Assembly: GCF_014205135.1 (NCBI RefSeq)
Contig: NZ_JACHMY010000001.1
Location: forward strand, 7,006,001 to 7,070,000
Direction: 5' to 3'
From: Kribbella italica
Lineage (GTDB): Bacteria > Actinomycetota > Actinomycetes > Propionibacteriales > Kribbellaceae
DNA length: 64,000 bases
This document shows positions 34,089 through 43,926 of this stretch, piece after piece (position 1 is the first letter of the stretch; each line of letters starts with the position of its first letter). The notes below the pieces were generated by a model that saw nothing but the letters and a program-made list of their open reading frames with translations, made no database searches and was not told where the DNA came from. The translations under genes were made by a program, and so were the position numbers.

Positions 34089-36395
34089 TCAGGCCTCACT
34101 GCCGAGAAGTGCGGTGAGCAGCGCCACGGCGCCGCTCTTGTCGAGTGGGTTGTTCCCGTTCCCACATTTGGGCGACTGTACGCACGACGGGCACCCGTCC
34201 GTGCACTCACAGTGTGCTATCGCCTCCCGTGTCGCGGTCAACCACTCGCGCGCCGCGGCGTACCCGTGCTCGGCGAACCCGGCGCCGCCCGGGTGCCCGT
34301 CGTACACGAAAACGGTCAGCCGGCCGGTGTCGGCGTGCTTGGCCGTCGACACTCCACCGATGTCCCAGCGGTCGCAGGTCGCGAACAGTGGGAGCAGCCC
34401 GATTGAGGCATGCTCGGCCGCGTGCGCGGCACCCGGTACGTCGTCCAGCCCGAGTGCGGCGACGGCGGTGTCCGGCATCGTCCACCAGACCGCCTTGGTC
34501 CGCAGCGTCCGTTCCGGCAGGTCCAGCGGCTGCTCGTCCAGCACGTCGCCGGTGACCAGCTGCTTGCGCTGGAACGACACCACCTGGCTCGTCACCTGGA
34601 CCCAGCCGCGGGACAGCTCCGCCGACCCCCAGGCCTCGGTCGACTCGGTGGCCAGGATGCTGATCTCGGTGACGTCCCGGGCGAACGTCGTGTAGTCGGG
34701 TGAGGCCTGCTCGACGATCGCCGCGTGGTTCTCCAGGTCGAGCGTGCGGACCAGATACGACTCACCGGCATGCACGTACACCGCTCCCTCGTGCACCGAC
34801 GCGTGGGCCGAACCGCCGTCGACCGTCCCGAGCAGGCGACCGGTCTGGTCCTCGACGATCTGAACGGTCTTGCCGCCGGCCGACCGGATGTCGATCGCGT
34901 CCACCGCGCGTTCGCGCCGGGTCCAGAACCAGCCGTGCGGGCGCTCGCGCAGCAGACCCTGCCGAACGAGCTGCGCGATCACGGTCGGCGTCGTGGACCC
35001 GAAGATCTCGTAGTCCGCATCGGTCAGCGGCAGCTCCTGCGCCGCGGCACACAGCTGCGGGCCGAGCACGTACGGGTTCTCCGGATTGAACACCGTCGCC
35101 TCGACCGGCCGTCCGAAGATCGCCTGCGGATGCCGGACCAGATAGGTGTCGAGCGGATCGTCCCGCGCGACCAGCAACGCCAGTGCGTCGCCACCGGCGC
35201 GACCGGCCCGGCCCGCCTGCTGCCAGAGCGATGCGCGAGTGCCCGGCCAGCCGGACAGCAGTACGGCGTCCAGTCCGGCGATGTCGATCCCCAGCTCGAG
35301 TGCGTTGGTCGCGGCGACGCCGGTGAGCTCTCCGCTCTGCAGCATGCTCTCCAGCCGACGCCGCTCCTCCGGCAGATAGCCCGCCCGGTACGCCGACACC
35401 TGCTCGGCCAGTGCCGGGTCCACCTCGGCCAGGTTGTCCCGGGCCGTCATCGCGACCTGCTCGGCTCCGCGTCGCGAGCGGACGAAGGCGACGGTGCGAA
35501 CACCTGACACCACCAGGTCGGTCAGCAACTCGGCGACCTCGGCCGGGGCGGACCGTCGTACCGGTGCTCCGTTCTCGCCGCGCACTGAGGTCAGCGGGGG
35601 CTCCCACAGGCCGAAGGAGATACCGCCGCGCGGTGAGCCGTCGTTGACCACCTCGATCATCGGCAGCCCGGTCAGCCGCTCGCCGGACACGGCCGGCTCG
35701 GCAACAGTCGCCGAAGCGCAGACGAAGATCGGGTGTGCGCCGTACTGCGCGCAGATCCGCCGCAGGCGACGCAGTACGCCGGCGACGTGCGCGCCGAAGA
35801 CGCCGCGGTAGTGGTGACACTCGTCGACCACGACGTACTGCAGGCAGCCGAGGAACCTGGCCCAGCGCTGGTGGTTCGGCAGCAGCGACCGGTGCAGCAT
35901 GTCGGGATTGCTCAAGACGTACGTCGCGTGGTCGCGCGCCCAGTCGCGTTCGCTCCGCTCGGAGTCGCCGTCCAGTGTGGTCGCGCGCAGGCCTTCCACC
36001 TTGTACTGCGACAACGCGCGCAGCTGGTCGTGCGCGAGCGCCTTGGTCGGCGACAGGTAGAGCACCGACGCGGCCCGGCGATGCGGTGACGCCGCGTGCG
36101 CGATGCTCAGCGTCGCGAACGACGGCAGCAGGTAGCCGAGCGACTTGCCTGACGCCGTACCGGTGGCGACGACGACGTGCTTGCCGCTGTACGCCGCTTC
36201 GGCGGTGGCGACCTGGTGGATCCACGGACTGGTGACGCCGGCATCGGCCAGCTGGGCGAGCACTTCGGGTGGGACCCAGCGAGGCCACTCGGCGGTCCGG
36301 GAACCCCTGGCCGGTACGGATTCCACATGGGTCAACCGGCCTGACCGGTCTGGACCGGAGGTGAGGTTTTGCAGTAGCCGTGCCGCCTCACCCAT
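34089..36395 (-). CDS. DEAD/DEAH-box helicase, MrfA/Rv3649-like
   Basis: A 768-residue superfamily 2 helicase. Motif I is GTASGKS (79-85), motif II DECH (VVVDECHHYRGVFG), motif III SAT (CASATV) and motif VI QQAGRAGR. The C-terminal part carries DUF1998-type sequence with four cysteines in CECTDGCPSCVQSPKCGNGN, as in Bacillus MrfA, which acts in DNA crosslink repair. The gene is a fixed neighbour of the Tad cluster and bldG in actinobacteria, although here it is 11.6 kb from the pilin genes. ATG 36395 matches the usual family start. Confidence 0.9.
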   Translation of the reverse strand: MGEAARLLQNLTSGPDRSGRLTHVESVPARGSRTAEWPRWVPPEVLAQLADAGVTSPWIHQVATAEAAYSGKHVVVATGTASGKSLGYLLPSFATLSIAHAASPHRRAASVLYLSPTKALAHDQLRALSQYKVEGLRATTLDGDSERSERDWARDHATYVLSNPDMLHRSLLPNHQRWARFLGCLQYVVVDECHHYRGVFGAHVAGVLRRLRRICAQYGAHPIFVCASATVAEPAVSGERLTGLPMIEVVNDGSPRGGISFGLWEPPLTSVRGENGAPVRRSAPAEVAELLTDLVVSGVRTVAFVRSRRGAEQVAMTARDNLAEVDPALAEQVSAYRAGYLPEERRRLESMLQSGELTGVAATNALELGIDIAGLDAVLLSGWPGTRASLWQQAGRAGRAGGDALALLVARDDPLDTYLVRHPQAIFGRPVEATVFNPENPYVLGPQLCAAAQELPLTDADYEIFGSTTPTVIAQLVRQGLLRERPHGWFWTRRERAVDAIDIRSAGGKTVQIVEDQTGRLLGTVDGGSAHASVHEGAVYVHAGESYLVRTLDLENHAAIVEQASPDYTTFARDVTEISILATESTEAWGSAELSRGWVQVTSQVVSFQRKQLVTGDVLDEQPLDLPERTLRTKAVWWTMPDTAVAALGLDDVPGAAHAAEHASIGLLPLFATCDRWDIGGVSTAKHADTGRLTVFVYDGHPGGAGFAEHGYAAAREWLTATREAIAHCECTDGCPSCVQSPKCGNGNNPLDKSGAVALLTALLGSEA

Positions 36396-36567
36396 GAACC
36401 AGACCCTAGCCCTCCTCGTGCACGGGCGAACGCCTCCGCCGGATGCACGCGGCTTTTCGCCCAGGTAGGTCGACGCGGCACGCACCGGGATGAAAGAGTT
36501 TTGCACGCGGCCCTACTCACGGTCCGTACATGGTTGAATGCAACGGTTCACGGGATCGGAGGCCGAA

Positions 36568-36897
36568 GTGGATCTGTCGCTGACGACGCGTCCGGAGGGC
36601 GGGCGCACCGTCGTCGAGGTGGGTGGGGAGATCGACGTCTACACCGCGCCGAAACTGCGCGAGACGATCGTCTCGCTGGTCGACGCGGGGCAGTACGACC
36701 TCGTCGTCGACCTGGAAAGAGTGGAGTTCCTGGACTCCACCGGGCTCGGCGTACTGGTCGGAGGACTGAAACGGGTCCGCACCCACGACGGGTCGCTGTC
36801 GCTGGTCTGTACGCAGGAACGGCTGCTGAAGATCTTCCGCATCACCGGCCTGACCAAGGTTTTCGAGATCCACCCGGATGTCGCGTCTGCGATCTGA
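36568..36897 (+). CDS. bldG: STAS-domain anti-anti-sigma factor (BldG-type)
   Basis: A 109-residue STAS protein very similar to Streptomyces BldG (DLSL-TR, VVEVGGEIDVYTAPKLRE, FLDSTGLGVLVGGLKRVR, KIFRITGLTKVF). BldG-type proteins bind anti-sigma kinases and are switched by phosphorylation of the Ser in DST (Ser57 here), affecting stress response and development. GTG 36568 is chosen over ATG 36538 because GGAGG stands 6 nt upstream and it matches the BldG start. The anti-sigma gene that follows bldG in Streptomyces (apgA) is absent; hppA is next after 165 bp. Confidence 0.92.
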   Translation: MDLSLTTRPEGGRTVVEVGGEIDVYTAPKLRETIVSLVDAGQYDLVVDLERVEFLDSTGLGVLVGGLKRVRTHDGSLSLVCTQERLLKIFRITGLTKVFEIHPDVASAI

Positions 36898-37062
36898 AAA
36901 GGTGTCCCTGTCATCACGTTCGGTGGTGTGAGTCAGACCACCCCGCGGTCAGGTCTGGTTTGTGACCCGTTAGAGTGACCCACCGCGCCAGCAGTCCTGG
37001 CGTCTTTTTCGTATCATCCGACCCCTTCGGTTGCCCTGAGGGGTTGCCTACAAGGAGGACGG

Positions 37063-39366
37063 ATGTCCGCGCTTTCAGTACAAGCGGTGGATCTGTCGTC
37101 GAGCAACACCACGCTGGTCATCGTCGTCGGTGTGATCGCGGTCCTCGCGGTCGCGATCGCGATGGTGTTCCGCAGCCAGGTGCTTGCCGCGAACGATGGC
37201 ACCGAGAACATGAAGACGATCGCCCTGGCGGTGCAGGAAGGCGCTTCGGCCTACCTGTCCCGGCAGTTCAGGACGCTGTCGGTCTTCGCCGTGGTGGCGT
37301 TCCTGCTGCTGTTCCTGCTGCCGGTGCACAGCGACGGCGGCAACGAGACCACACTGAAGATCTTCCGCTCGGTCTTCTTCCTGGTCGGTGCGGGCTTCTC
37401 CGCCGCCATCGGCTACCTGGGCATGTGGCTCGCGACCCGGGCCAACGTCCGCGTCGCCGCCGCCGCCCGGGACGAAGGACGCGAGCCCGCCATGCGCGTC
37501 GCGTTCCGGACCGGTGGAACGGTCGGGATGGCAACCGTCGGCCTCGGCCTGTTCGGTGCGGCCCTGGTGGTGCTGCTCTTCAAGGGTGACGCCCCGACCG
37601 TGCTCGAGGGCTTCGGCTTCGGTGCCGCCATGCTCGCCATGTTCATGCGTGTCGGCGGTGGCATCTTCACCAAGGCCGCCGACGTCGGCGCGGACCTGGT
37701 CGGCAAGGTCGAGCAGAACATCCCCGAGGACGACCCCCGCAACGCCGCGACGATCGCCGACAACGTGGGCGACAACGTCGGTGACTGCGCCGGTATGGCC
37801 GCCGACCTGTTCGAGTCGTACGCCGTCATGCTGGTCGCCTCGCTGATCCTGGGCAAGGCCGCCTTCGGCGAGCAGGGCCTGATCTTCCCGCTGATCGTGC
37901 CGGCCATCGGTGCCGTCACCGCGGTCATCGGCGTCTTCCTGACCAAGCCGCGGGCCGGCGAGAACGGCCTGAAGACGATCAACCGGGCGTTCTACATCTC
38001 CGCCGCGTTCTCCGCGGTGCTGTGTGCGATCGCCGCGTTCGCCTACCTGCCGAGCAACTTCGGCGACCTGACCAACGCGACCGAGAAGATCGCCGCCCAG
38101 AGCGGCGACCCCCGGGTGATCGCCACCGTCTCGGTGATCATCGGCATCGTGCTGGCCGCGATCATCCTGGCCCTGACCGGCTACTTCACCGGCACCGAGG
38201 ACAAGCCGGTCAAGGACGTCGGCAAGTCCTCGCTGACCGGCGCCGCGACCGTCATCCTGTCGGGTATCGCGGTCGGCTTCGAGTCGGCCGTCTACACCGC
38301 CCTGGTGATCGCCGCCGCTGTCTACGGCGCCTTCCTGGTCGGTGGCTCCGGTGTGCTCGCGCTGTTCGCGATCGCGCTGGCCGGTGGCGGTCTGCTGACC
38401 ACCGTCGGCGTCATCGTCGCGATGGACACCTTCGGTCCGGTCTCCGACAACGCGCAGGGCATCGCCGAGATGTCCGGTGACGTGGACGGCGACGCGGCCC
38501 AGATCCTGACCGAGCTGGACGCCGTCGGCAACACCACCAAGGCGATCACCAAGGGCATCGCGATCGCCACCGCCGTCCTGGCGGCGACCGCGCTGTTCGG
38601 CTCCTACACGGACTCGATCTACGCGGTGCTGAACGACGCCGGCGACGCCGCGTTCAACACCGACGCGCTGGTCTTCGACCCGTCCACGCTGGTCGGCCTG
38701 ATCATCGGTGCGGCCGTCGTGTTCATGTTCTCCGGACTGCTGGTCAACGCCGTCGGCCGCGCCGCCGGTGCGGTCGTCTACGAGGTCCGTCGCCAGTTCC
38801 GCGACATCCCCGGGATCATGGAAGGCACCGGCAAGCCGGAGTACGGCAAGGTCGTGGACATCTGCACCCGCGACTCGCTGCGTGAGCTGGCCACGCCTGG
38901 TCTGCTCGCGATCGCGGCCCCGATCGCCGTCGGCTTCGGCCTCGGCGCCTCGGCGCTGGCCGGTTACCTGGCCGGTGCGATCGCGTCCGGCACGCTGATG
39001 GCGGTGTTCCTGGCCAACTCCGGTGGCGCCTGGGACAACGCGAAGAAGCTGGTCGAGGACGGCAACCACGGTGGCAAGGGTTCGCCGGCGCACGAGGCCA
39101 CCATCATCGGTGACACCGTGGGCGACCCGTTCAAGGACACCGCCGGTCCGGCCATCAACCCGCTGATCAAGGTGATGAACCTGGTCTCGGTGCTGATCGC
39201 CCCGGCCGTCGTCGGCATGTCGAGCATCGGCGAGGACACCAACACCCCGCTGCGGATCGCGATCGCGGTGGTGGCCGTGGTCATCATCGTCGCGGCCGTG
39301 GTCGTGTCCAAGCGGCGCGAGTCGGTCATCTCCGACACCCCGGCGGAAGCCAGCATCGCCGCCTGA
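37063..39366 (+). CDS. hppA: Membrane-bound proton-translocating pyrophosphatase
   Basis: A 767-residue integral membrane enzyme that couples pyrophosphate hydrolysis to ion pumping. It has about 16 transmembrane segments. The active site appears as TKAADVGADLVGKVE and DDPRNAATIADNVGDNVGDCAGMAADLFESY, and again as DNAKK and GDTVGDPFKDTAGPAINPLIK. GNTTKAITKG has Lys at the position that distinguishes K+-independent, H+-pumping forms (family knowledge). AAGGAGGA precedes the ATG. A strong hairpin follows the stop. Confidence 0.95.
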   Translation: MSALSVQAVDLSSSNTTLVIVVGVIAVLAVAIAMVFRSQVLAANDGTENMKTIALAVQEGASAYLSRQFRTLSVFAVVAFLLLFLLPVHSDGGNETTLKIFRSVFFLVGAGFSAAIGYLGMWLATRANVRVAAAARDEGREPAMRVAFRTGGTVGMATVGLGLFGAALVVLLFKGDAPTVLEGFGFGAAMLAMFMRVGGGIFTKAADVGADLVGKVEQNIPEDDPRNAATIADNVGDNVGDCAGMAADLFESYAVMLVASLILGKAAFGEQGLIFPLIVPAIGAVTAVIGVFLTKPRAGENGLKTINRAFYISAAFSAVLCAIAAFAYLPSNFGDLTNATEKIAAQSGDPRVIATVSVIIGIVLAAIILALTGYFTGTEDKPVKDVGKSSLTGAATVILSGIAVGFESAVYTALVIAAAVYGAFLVGGSGVLALFAIALAGGGLLTTVGVIVAMDTFGPVSDNAQGIAEMSGDVDGDAAQILTELDAVGNTTKAITKGIAIATAVLAATALFGSYTDSIYAVLNDAGDAAFNTDALVFDPSTLVGLIIGAAVVFMFSGLLVNAVGRAAGAVVYEVRRQFRDIPGIMEGTGKPEYGKVVDICTRDSLRELATPGLLAIAAPIAVGFGLGASALAGYLAGAIASGTLMAVFLANSGGAWDNAKKLVEDGNHGGKGSPAHEATIIGDTVGDPFKDTAGPAINPLIKVMNLVSVLIAPAVVGMSSIGEDTNTPLRIAIAVVAVVIIVAAVVVSKRRESVISDTPAEASIAA

Positions 39367-39724
39367 TCCATCCGCAGCACCGCAACGGCCCGCCGGAGCT
39401 CTCCGGCGGGCCGTTGTGCGTTCTCCTGTGCCTGATAGGGCAGGAAAGTTCCGGAGTACGCCGCCAAGTGGCAGTCACTCCCGGTCTTTCGTCTCCGGCG
39501 CGTCGACTTTCGGCTGATGCCCCACGACCCCGCCGTACGGGATGCTCAGGGGGACGGTCAGGGACTTGCCCGATGGCTGCCGGGGTGGTGGGACGGAAGA
39601 CTCCATCCCCAGGTGGACACACCGGATCCGTCCCGGGTCCGATGCGATCCGGGGGTCCCGGCTCGATACTGAGATGGACTGCCCGCCCTGACATCCGGCG
39701 CGCTACCGAACGAGGAGTACGGCG
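39367..39724 (+). other. 358-bp gap: terminator and ABC-exporter promoter region
   Basis: After the hppA terminator, about 300 bp precede the ABC ATPase gene. GAGGAG (39711-39716) is its ribosome site. No credible open frame is seen; a promoter should lie here but I cannot place it with confidence. Confidence 0.5.
39383..39416 (+). terminator. Terminator of hppA
   Basis: A perfect 14-bp stem (39383-39396 with 39403-39416) and 6-nt loop AGCTCT lie 17 nt after the hppA stop. Confidence 0.88.
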
Positions 39725-40735
39725 ATGATCGAGGCACAGAGCCTCACCAAGCGATACGGCGCAACCGTTGCCGTTGACAACCTGTCCTTCGAGGTGAAAC
39801 CCGGCAAGGTGACCGGCTTCCTCGGCCCGAACGGGGCCGGTAAGTCCACCACCATGCGGATGATCCTCGGACTCGACACCCCGACCTCCGGCGACGTCCG
39901 GATCGACGGCAAACGCTACCGGGACCTGCGGCAGCCGCTGACCGAGATCGGCGCGCTGCTGGACGCGAAGTGGGTGCACCCGAACCGGTCCGCCCGCGCG
40001 CACCTGTCCTGGATGGCCGCGTCGAACCGGCTGCCGAAGAACAGCGTCGACAAGGTGCTGGACATGGTCGGCCTGACCGAGGTCGCCAACAAGCGTGCCG
40101 GGGCGTACTCGCTCGGCATGTCGCAGCGGCTCGGCATCGCCGGCGCCCTGCTCGGCGACCCGCGGATTCTGCTCTTCGACGAGCCGGTCAACGGCCTCGA
40201 CCCCGAGGGCATCGTCTGGATCCGGACCTTCATGCAGCGGCTGGCCTCGGAAGGCCGCACGGTGCTGGTCTCCAGCCACCTGCTGTCGGAGATGGCGCTG
40301 ACCGCCGAGGAGCTGATCGTGATCGGCCGCGGCCGGCTGATCGCGCAGAGCTCGACCGCCGAGTTCGTCGAGCGGGCCAGCGGCAGCACGATCAAGGTCC
40401 GCACCCCGCAGCTGGACCAGTTGCAGGCGGTGCTGCAGCAGCAGCAACTGACCACCCGCGTCGAGGCCGGCGACCAGGACACCAAGGTCCTGTACGTCGA
40501 CGGCGACGTGACCACCGACCAGGTCGGCGAGCTGGCCGCCGCGCAGGGCGTCGTCCTGCACGAGCTGACCCAGCAGCGCGGCTCGCTGGAGCAGGCCTTC
40601 ATGGAGCTGACCGGCGACTCGGTCCAGTACCACGCGCAGGACGGTGCCCAGCCTGCTCCGGGTGTCGCCGGCGCACTCGGCGTACCGCCGGTCTCCGGCG
40701 TCGAGACGGTCTCCGGGCCACGAGAGGACAACTGA
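39725..40735 (+). CDS. ABC transporter ATPase (exporter type)
   Basis: A 336-residue ATPase. Walker A GPNGAGKST (about 37-45), signature LGMSQRLGIAGAL, Walker B ILLFDEPVNGLD and switch VSSHLLSEM are present. The C-terminal 100 residues form the extra domain common in drug or peptide exporter ATPases of the CcmA/DrrA kind. The Q of the usual signature LSGGQ is replaced by the SLGMSQR variant common in this group. It is followed after 1 nt by its permease gene. Confidence 0.92.
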   Translation: MIEAQSLTKRYGATVAVDNLSFEVKPGKVTGFLGPNGAGKSTTMRMILGLDTPTSGDVRIDGKRYRDLRQPLTEIGALLDAKWVHPNRSARAHLSWMAASNRLPKNSVDKVLDMVGLTEVANKRAGAYSLGMSQRLGIAGALLGDPRILLFDEPVNGLDPEGIVWIRTFMQRLASEGRTVLVSSHLLSEMALTAEELIVIGRGRLIAQSSTAEFVERASGSTIKVRTPQLDQLQAVLQQQQLTTRVEAGDQDTKVLYVDGDVTTDQVGELAAAQGVVLHELTQQRGSLEQAFMELTGDSVQYHAQDGAQPAPGVAGALGVPPVSGVETVSGPREDN

Positions 40736-40736
40736 G

Positions 40737-41501
40737 ATGTCGGTCATCGCAGTCGAGCGGATCAAGCTCTTCACCACCCGCTCGCCGTGGTGGTGCATGA
40801 TCATCGCCGCCGTGCTCACGATCGGGCTGGCGGCCCTGTCGACGGCCTTCCTGGACGCCAGTGACGAGGCGTCGGCGACCGTCTTCATGACCCAGGGCGG
40901 AGCCCAGCTCAGCCAGATGGTGATGATGGTGATGGCCGCGCTGGCGGTCACCACCGAGTACCGGTTCGGCACCATCCGGACCAGCTTCCAGGCCGTTCCG
41001 CAGCGGGCGGCGCTGCTGCTCGGCAAGACCTTCGTGGTCGCCGTGCTGGCCGGCCTGGTCGGTCTGATCGCGTCCTTCGGCGCGTGGCTGATCGGCAGCC
41101 TGCTGGCCGGCGGTGCCGACCTGTCGATCAACACCGGCGCCGAGTGGCGGCTGCTGGCCGGTCAGGGCATCGTGTTCGCCCTGTCCGCGGTGATCGCCGT
41201 GGCGGTCGGCATCCTGATCCGGCAGAGCGCCGGAGCGATCGCGATCCTGATCCTCTGGCCGCTGCTGGTGGAGAGCCTGTTCACGCTGATCCCCAAGATC
41301 GGCGACGACCTGGCCAAGTGGGCGCCGTTCGCCAACGGCAGCTCGTTCCTGAACCAGGGACAGGAGATGGGACTCGCCGGCGAGTTCGCCGGCGGCACCG
41401 ACTACGCGCTGAGCCCCTGGTGGGCCCTGCTGTACTTCGCCGGCTGGGCCGCCGCGCTGATGATCCTGGCGCTGCTGAGCGCCAGCAAGCGCGACGCCTG
41501 A
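40737..41501 (+). CDS. ABC transporter permease (ABC-2 type)
   Basis: A 254-residue membrane protein with six hydrophobic segments (for example WWCMIIAAVLTIGLAALSTAF, FVVAVLAGLVGLIASFGAWLIG, ALLYFAGWAAALMILALL). It partners the ATPase encoded just upstream to export an unknown substrate. ATG 40737 starts one base after the ATPase stop, and its ribosome site (GAGAGGA) lies inside the ATPase gene. Confidence 0.88.
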   Translation: MSVIAVERIKLFTTRSPWWCMIIAAVLTIGLAALSTAFLDASDEASATVFMTQGGAQLSQMVMMVMAALAVTTEYRFGTIRTSFQAVPQRAALLLGKTFVVAVLAGLVGLIASFGAWLIGSLLAGGADLSINTGAEWRLLAGQGIVFALSAVIAVAVGILIRQSAGAIAILILWPLLVESLFTLIPKIGDDLAKWAPFANGSSFLNQGQEMGLAGEFAGGTDYALSPWWALLYFAGWAAALMILALLSASKRDA

Positions 41502-41672
41502 CGCCCCACAGACGGCCGCCGGATCAGGGGAACCGGCGGCCTACCACCCGGCCAGGCTGAGGGGTCTTGGCCGACAGCCCGTGGAGTGTCCGTGACAACG
41601 GACACCCCACGGGCTGGTTGTCTGTCCGGGCCTGAGTGGCGGGCCGGTTCCTGATTGGTTAGGTTCCCTGTC

Positions 41673-42461
41673 ATGACCGACTGGGCGCGGGTGCGCGCTG
41701 AGGGTTTCGAGGTTCCGGCCGATCGTCCGCTCCCGGAGTTGGTGGCCGAGTTGTCGGGGCTGCTGCGGTCCCCTGACCCGGCCGTGCGCGACGGGCAGGC
41801 TTACGCGACCTTGGCGACCTGGATCGCCAAGGGCCTGCTGTCCCCGGAGCTGCTGCGCGGACTCGGTGACGAGATGATCGAGCGGTTCACCGATCCGCAG
41901 GTCCAGGTCCGGACGTTCGCGCCGCTGATCCTCGACGCGATCGTGTCGGTCGGGGTGTTCGAGCCGACCTGGGTGCCGCCGTTCGAGCGCTGGTACGTCG
42001 CCGAGGAGGACCTGCGCGGGTACGACGCCGAGCTCGGCTGGCTGCACGCCGTCGCGCACGGGGCCGACCTGCTCGGCACGCTCGGGCGGTTCCCGGCGGT
42101 GGAGCCGGTGGAGATGCTCCGGCTCGGCATCGGGCGGATCCTGACCCCCACGGACTACGTGCTGCGCGACCTGGAGGACGACCGGCTCGGCTTCGCCCTG
42201 GCGTCGACGCTGACCCGCGCCGACCTGCTCGAGACCGACGTGACCGACTGGCTCGACCCGGCCGGCCGCGCGCTGGGCAACCCGCCACCGGACGGCGTCC
42301 GCCCGGAGATCACCAACACCATGCGCACCCTGCGCGCCGTCTACGTCCTGGTCGACCAGGGCGTCCGGATCGGCGACGCGGTGCAGCAGGTCCCGCACCG
42401 CGACCTGGTCCGCGCCAAGCTCGCCGAGGTACTCCGGATGGCGACGCCGTACTTTCTGTGA
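41673..42461 (+). CDS. DUF2785 family protein
   Basis: A 262-residue cytoplasmic, mainly helical protein matching the DUF2785 family (PLPELVAELSGLLRSPDPAVRDGQAYATLATWI; ERFTDPQVQVRTFAPLILDAIV; GYDAELGWLHAVAHGADLLGTL). The HEAT-like helical layout suggests protein interaction; no catalytic role is known. TAGGTT at 41660-41665, 7 nt before the ATG, and no ribosome site indicate a leaderless mRNA. It stands alone between the ABC exporter and a methyltransferase. Confidence 0.82.
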   Translation: MTDWARVRAEGFEVPADRPLPELVAELSGLLRSPDPAVRDGQAYATLATWIAKGLLSPELLRGLGDEMIERFTDPQVQVRTFAPLILDAIVSVGVFEPTWVPPFERWYVAEEDLRGYDAELGWLHAVAHGADLLGTLGRFPAVEPVEMLRLGIGRILTPTDYVLRDLEDDRLGFALASTLTRADLLETDVTDWLDPAGRALGNPPPDGVRPEITNTMRTLRAVYVLVDQGVRIGDAVQQVPHRDLVRAKLAEVLRMATPYFL

Positions 42462-42489
42462 ACGCAGCGGCGTGCGCGAGGATGGGGGC

Positions 42490-43926
42490 ATGAGTGACCT
42501 GTCGAGTGGTCTGGTGGATCGGTTGCGTGGACTGTTCGAGACGGCGGACTACACCGTCGACGGTGTGGCCGAGCGGTTGGGGAGCCGGGCCAACGCGGCG
42601 TTGGCGCGCAACGAGACCACGTTGGCGTACCGGCGGACCAGTGGTGGTGACCCGCTCGACACGCTGATCCGGCTGTTCCTGCTGCAGCGTCCGGTGCCGG
42701 GATCTCTTCTGGACAAGGAGATTCTGCACGAATTGCTTGCCCTGGGCATCATTGTCGCGCAGGGCGACGAGGTGGTCGCCGCGATCGACGTCCGGCCGTT
42801 CGCCGAGGACGACCGCGCCTGGTGGGTGGTCGCGGACCCGACGCCGGGGCTGGACGGCCGGCGGGCGCCGATACGGTCCGATTACGTGCTCGGGATCGCT
42901 CCGGCCAGCCTGAGTCTGGTGAAGCTGACCGTGCCGTTGAAGGTGGAGAGCGCACTCGACCTGGGCACCGGCTGCGGCATCCAGGCGCTGCACCTGTCCG
43001 AGCGGGCGAACCACATCGTCGCCACCGACGTGAACCCTCGCGCCTTGCAGTTGACGCGCTGGACGGCCGCGCTGAACCGGGTCGAGCTGGACGTGCGCGA
43101 CGGGTCGCTCTACGAGCCGGTGGAGGGTCAGCGCTTCGACCTGATCGTCAGCAACCCGCCGTACGTCATCGCACCGCCGAGCGACGGCAAGCTGACCTAC
43201 CGCGAGACCGGCTTCGTTGGAGACGCTGTGGTCGAGCAGCTGGTCCGGCAGGCGCCGCAGCACCTCACCGACGGCGGCTGGTGCCAGCTGCTGGCCAACT
43301 GGACCTGTGTACGCGGCCAGGACTGGCAGGAGCGCATCGCAGGCTGGACCGGCGACCGGTCCAGCTGGGCCGTGCAGCGCGAGCAGCTGGACCCGGCCGA
43401 GTACGTCGAGCTGTGGTTGCGGGACGCGGGCCTGCACGGCCGGCCGGAGTACACGCAGCGGTACGACGAGTGGCTGGCCTGGCTGGACGACCAGCAGGTC
43501 GAGGCGATCGGCATGGGCTGGATCACCCTGCACAACGTCCCCGGTACGACGGACGCCGAGGCCTGGCCGTACGAGATCGAGCAGCCGATCGGCCCGCACG
43601 TCCTGCACCGCTTCCAGCGCCAGGAAGGCGTGCCGGACGATCTGACCGGCCTGCACCTCAAGCTGGCCGACGACGTCGTCCAGGAGACCGCCGGCCCGCC
43701 CGGCGCGGAGGACCCGGCCACCATCGTCCTGCGCCGCCAACGCGGCATGCGACGCGCCGAGCAGGCCGACACCGTCCTGGCCGGCTTCGTCGGCGCCTGC
43801 GACGGTGACCTCACCACCGGCCAGATCCTCGACGCCCTGGCCACCATCCTCGACCGCGACAACCTGTACGCCGAGTACCTGCCACAGATCAGGAACCTCG
43901 TCGTGGAAGGCTTCCTGGACTACTGA
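42490..43926 (+). CDS. Class I SAM-dependent methyltransferase with N-terminal helical domain
   Basis: A 478-residue protein. An N-terminal domain of about 140 residues is followed by a Rossmann methyltransferase: SAM site LDLGTGCGIQALHL (about 155-168), ATDVNPRALQLTRW and NPPYVIAPPSDG. NPPY marks N-methylation of Asn, Gln or a nucleic-acid base, as in PrmC/HemK or RNA methylases. A C-terminal extension of about 150 residues is acidic. The gene is part of the conserved block between hppA and topA. The target is unknown. It overlaps the end of the convergent gene by 7 bp. Confidence 0.85.
   Translation: MSDLSSGLVDRLRGLFETADYTVDGVAERLGSRANAALARNETTLAYRRTSGGDPLDTLIRLFLLQRPVPGSLLDKEILHELLALGIIVAQGDEVVAAIDVRPFAEDDRAWWVVADPTPGLDGRRAPIRSDYVLGIAPASLSLVKLTVPLKVESALDLGTGCGIQALHLSERANHIVATDVNPRALQLTRWTAALNRVELDVRDGSLYEPVEGQRFDLIVSNPPYVIAPPSDGKLTYRETGFVGDAVVEQLVRQAPQHLTDGGWCQLLANWTCVRGQDWQERIAGWTGDRSSWAVQREQLDPAEYVELWLRDAGLHGRPEYTQRYDEWLAWLDDQQVEAIGMGWITLHNVPGTTDAEAWPYEIEQPIGPHVLHRFQRQEGVPDDLTGLHLKLADDVVQETAGPPGAEDPATIVLRRQRGMRRAEQADTVLAGFVGACDGDLTTGQILDALATILDRDNLYAEYLPQIRNLVVEGFLDY

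Noticed and set aside
34089..34210. Longer start for the LapA-like protein (to 34210)
   Set aside because: The added residues overlap the helicase gene end, are basic and unlike the family; ATG 34048 has the ribosome site and starts on the first helix.
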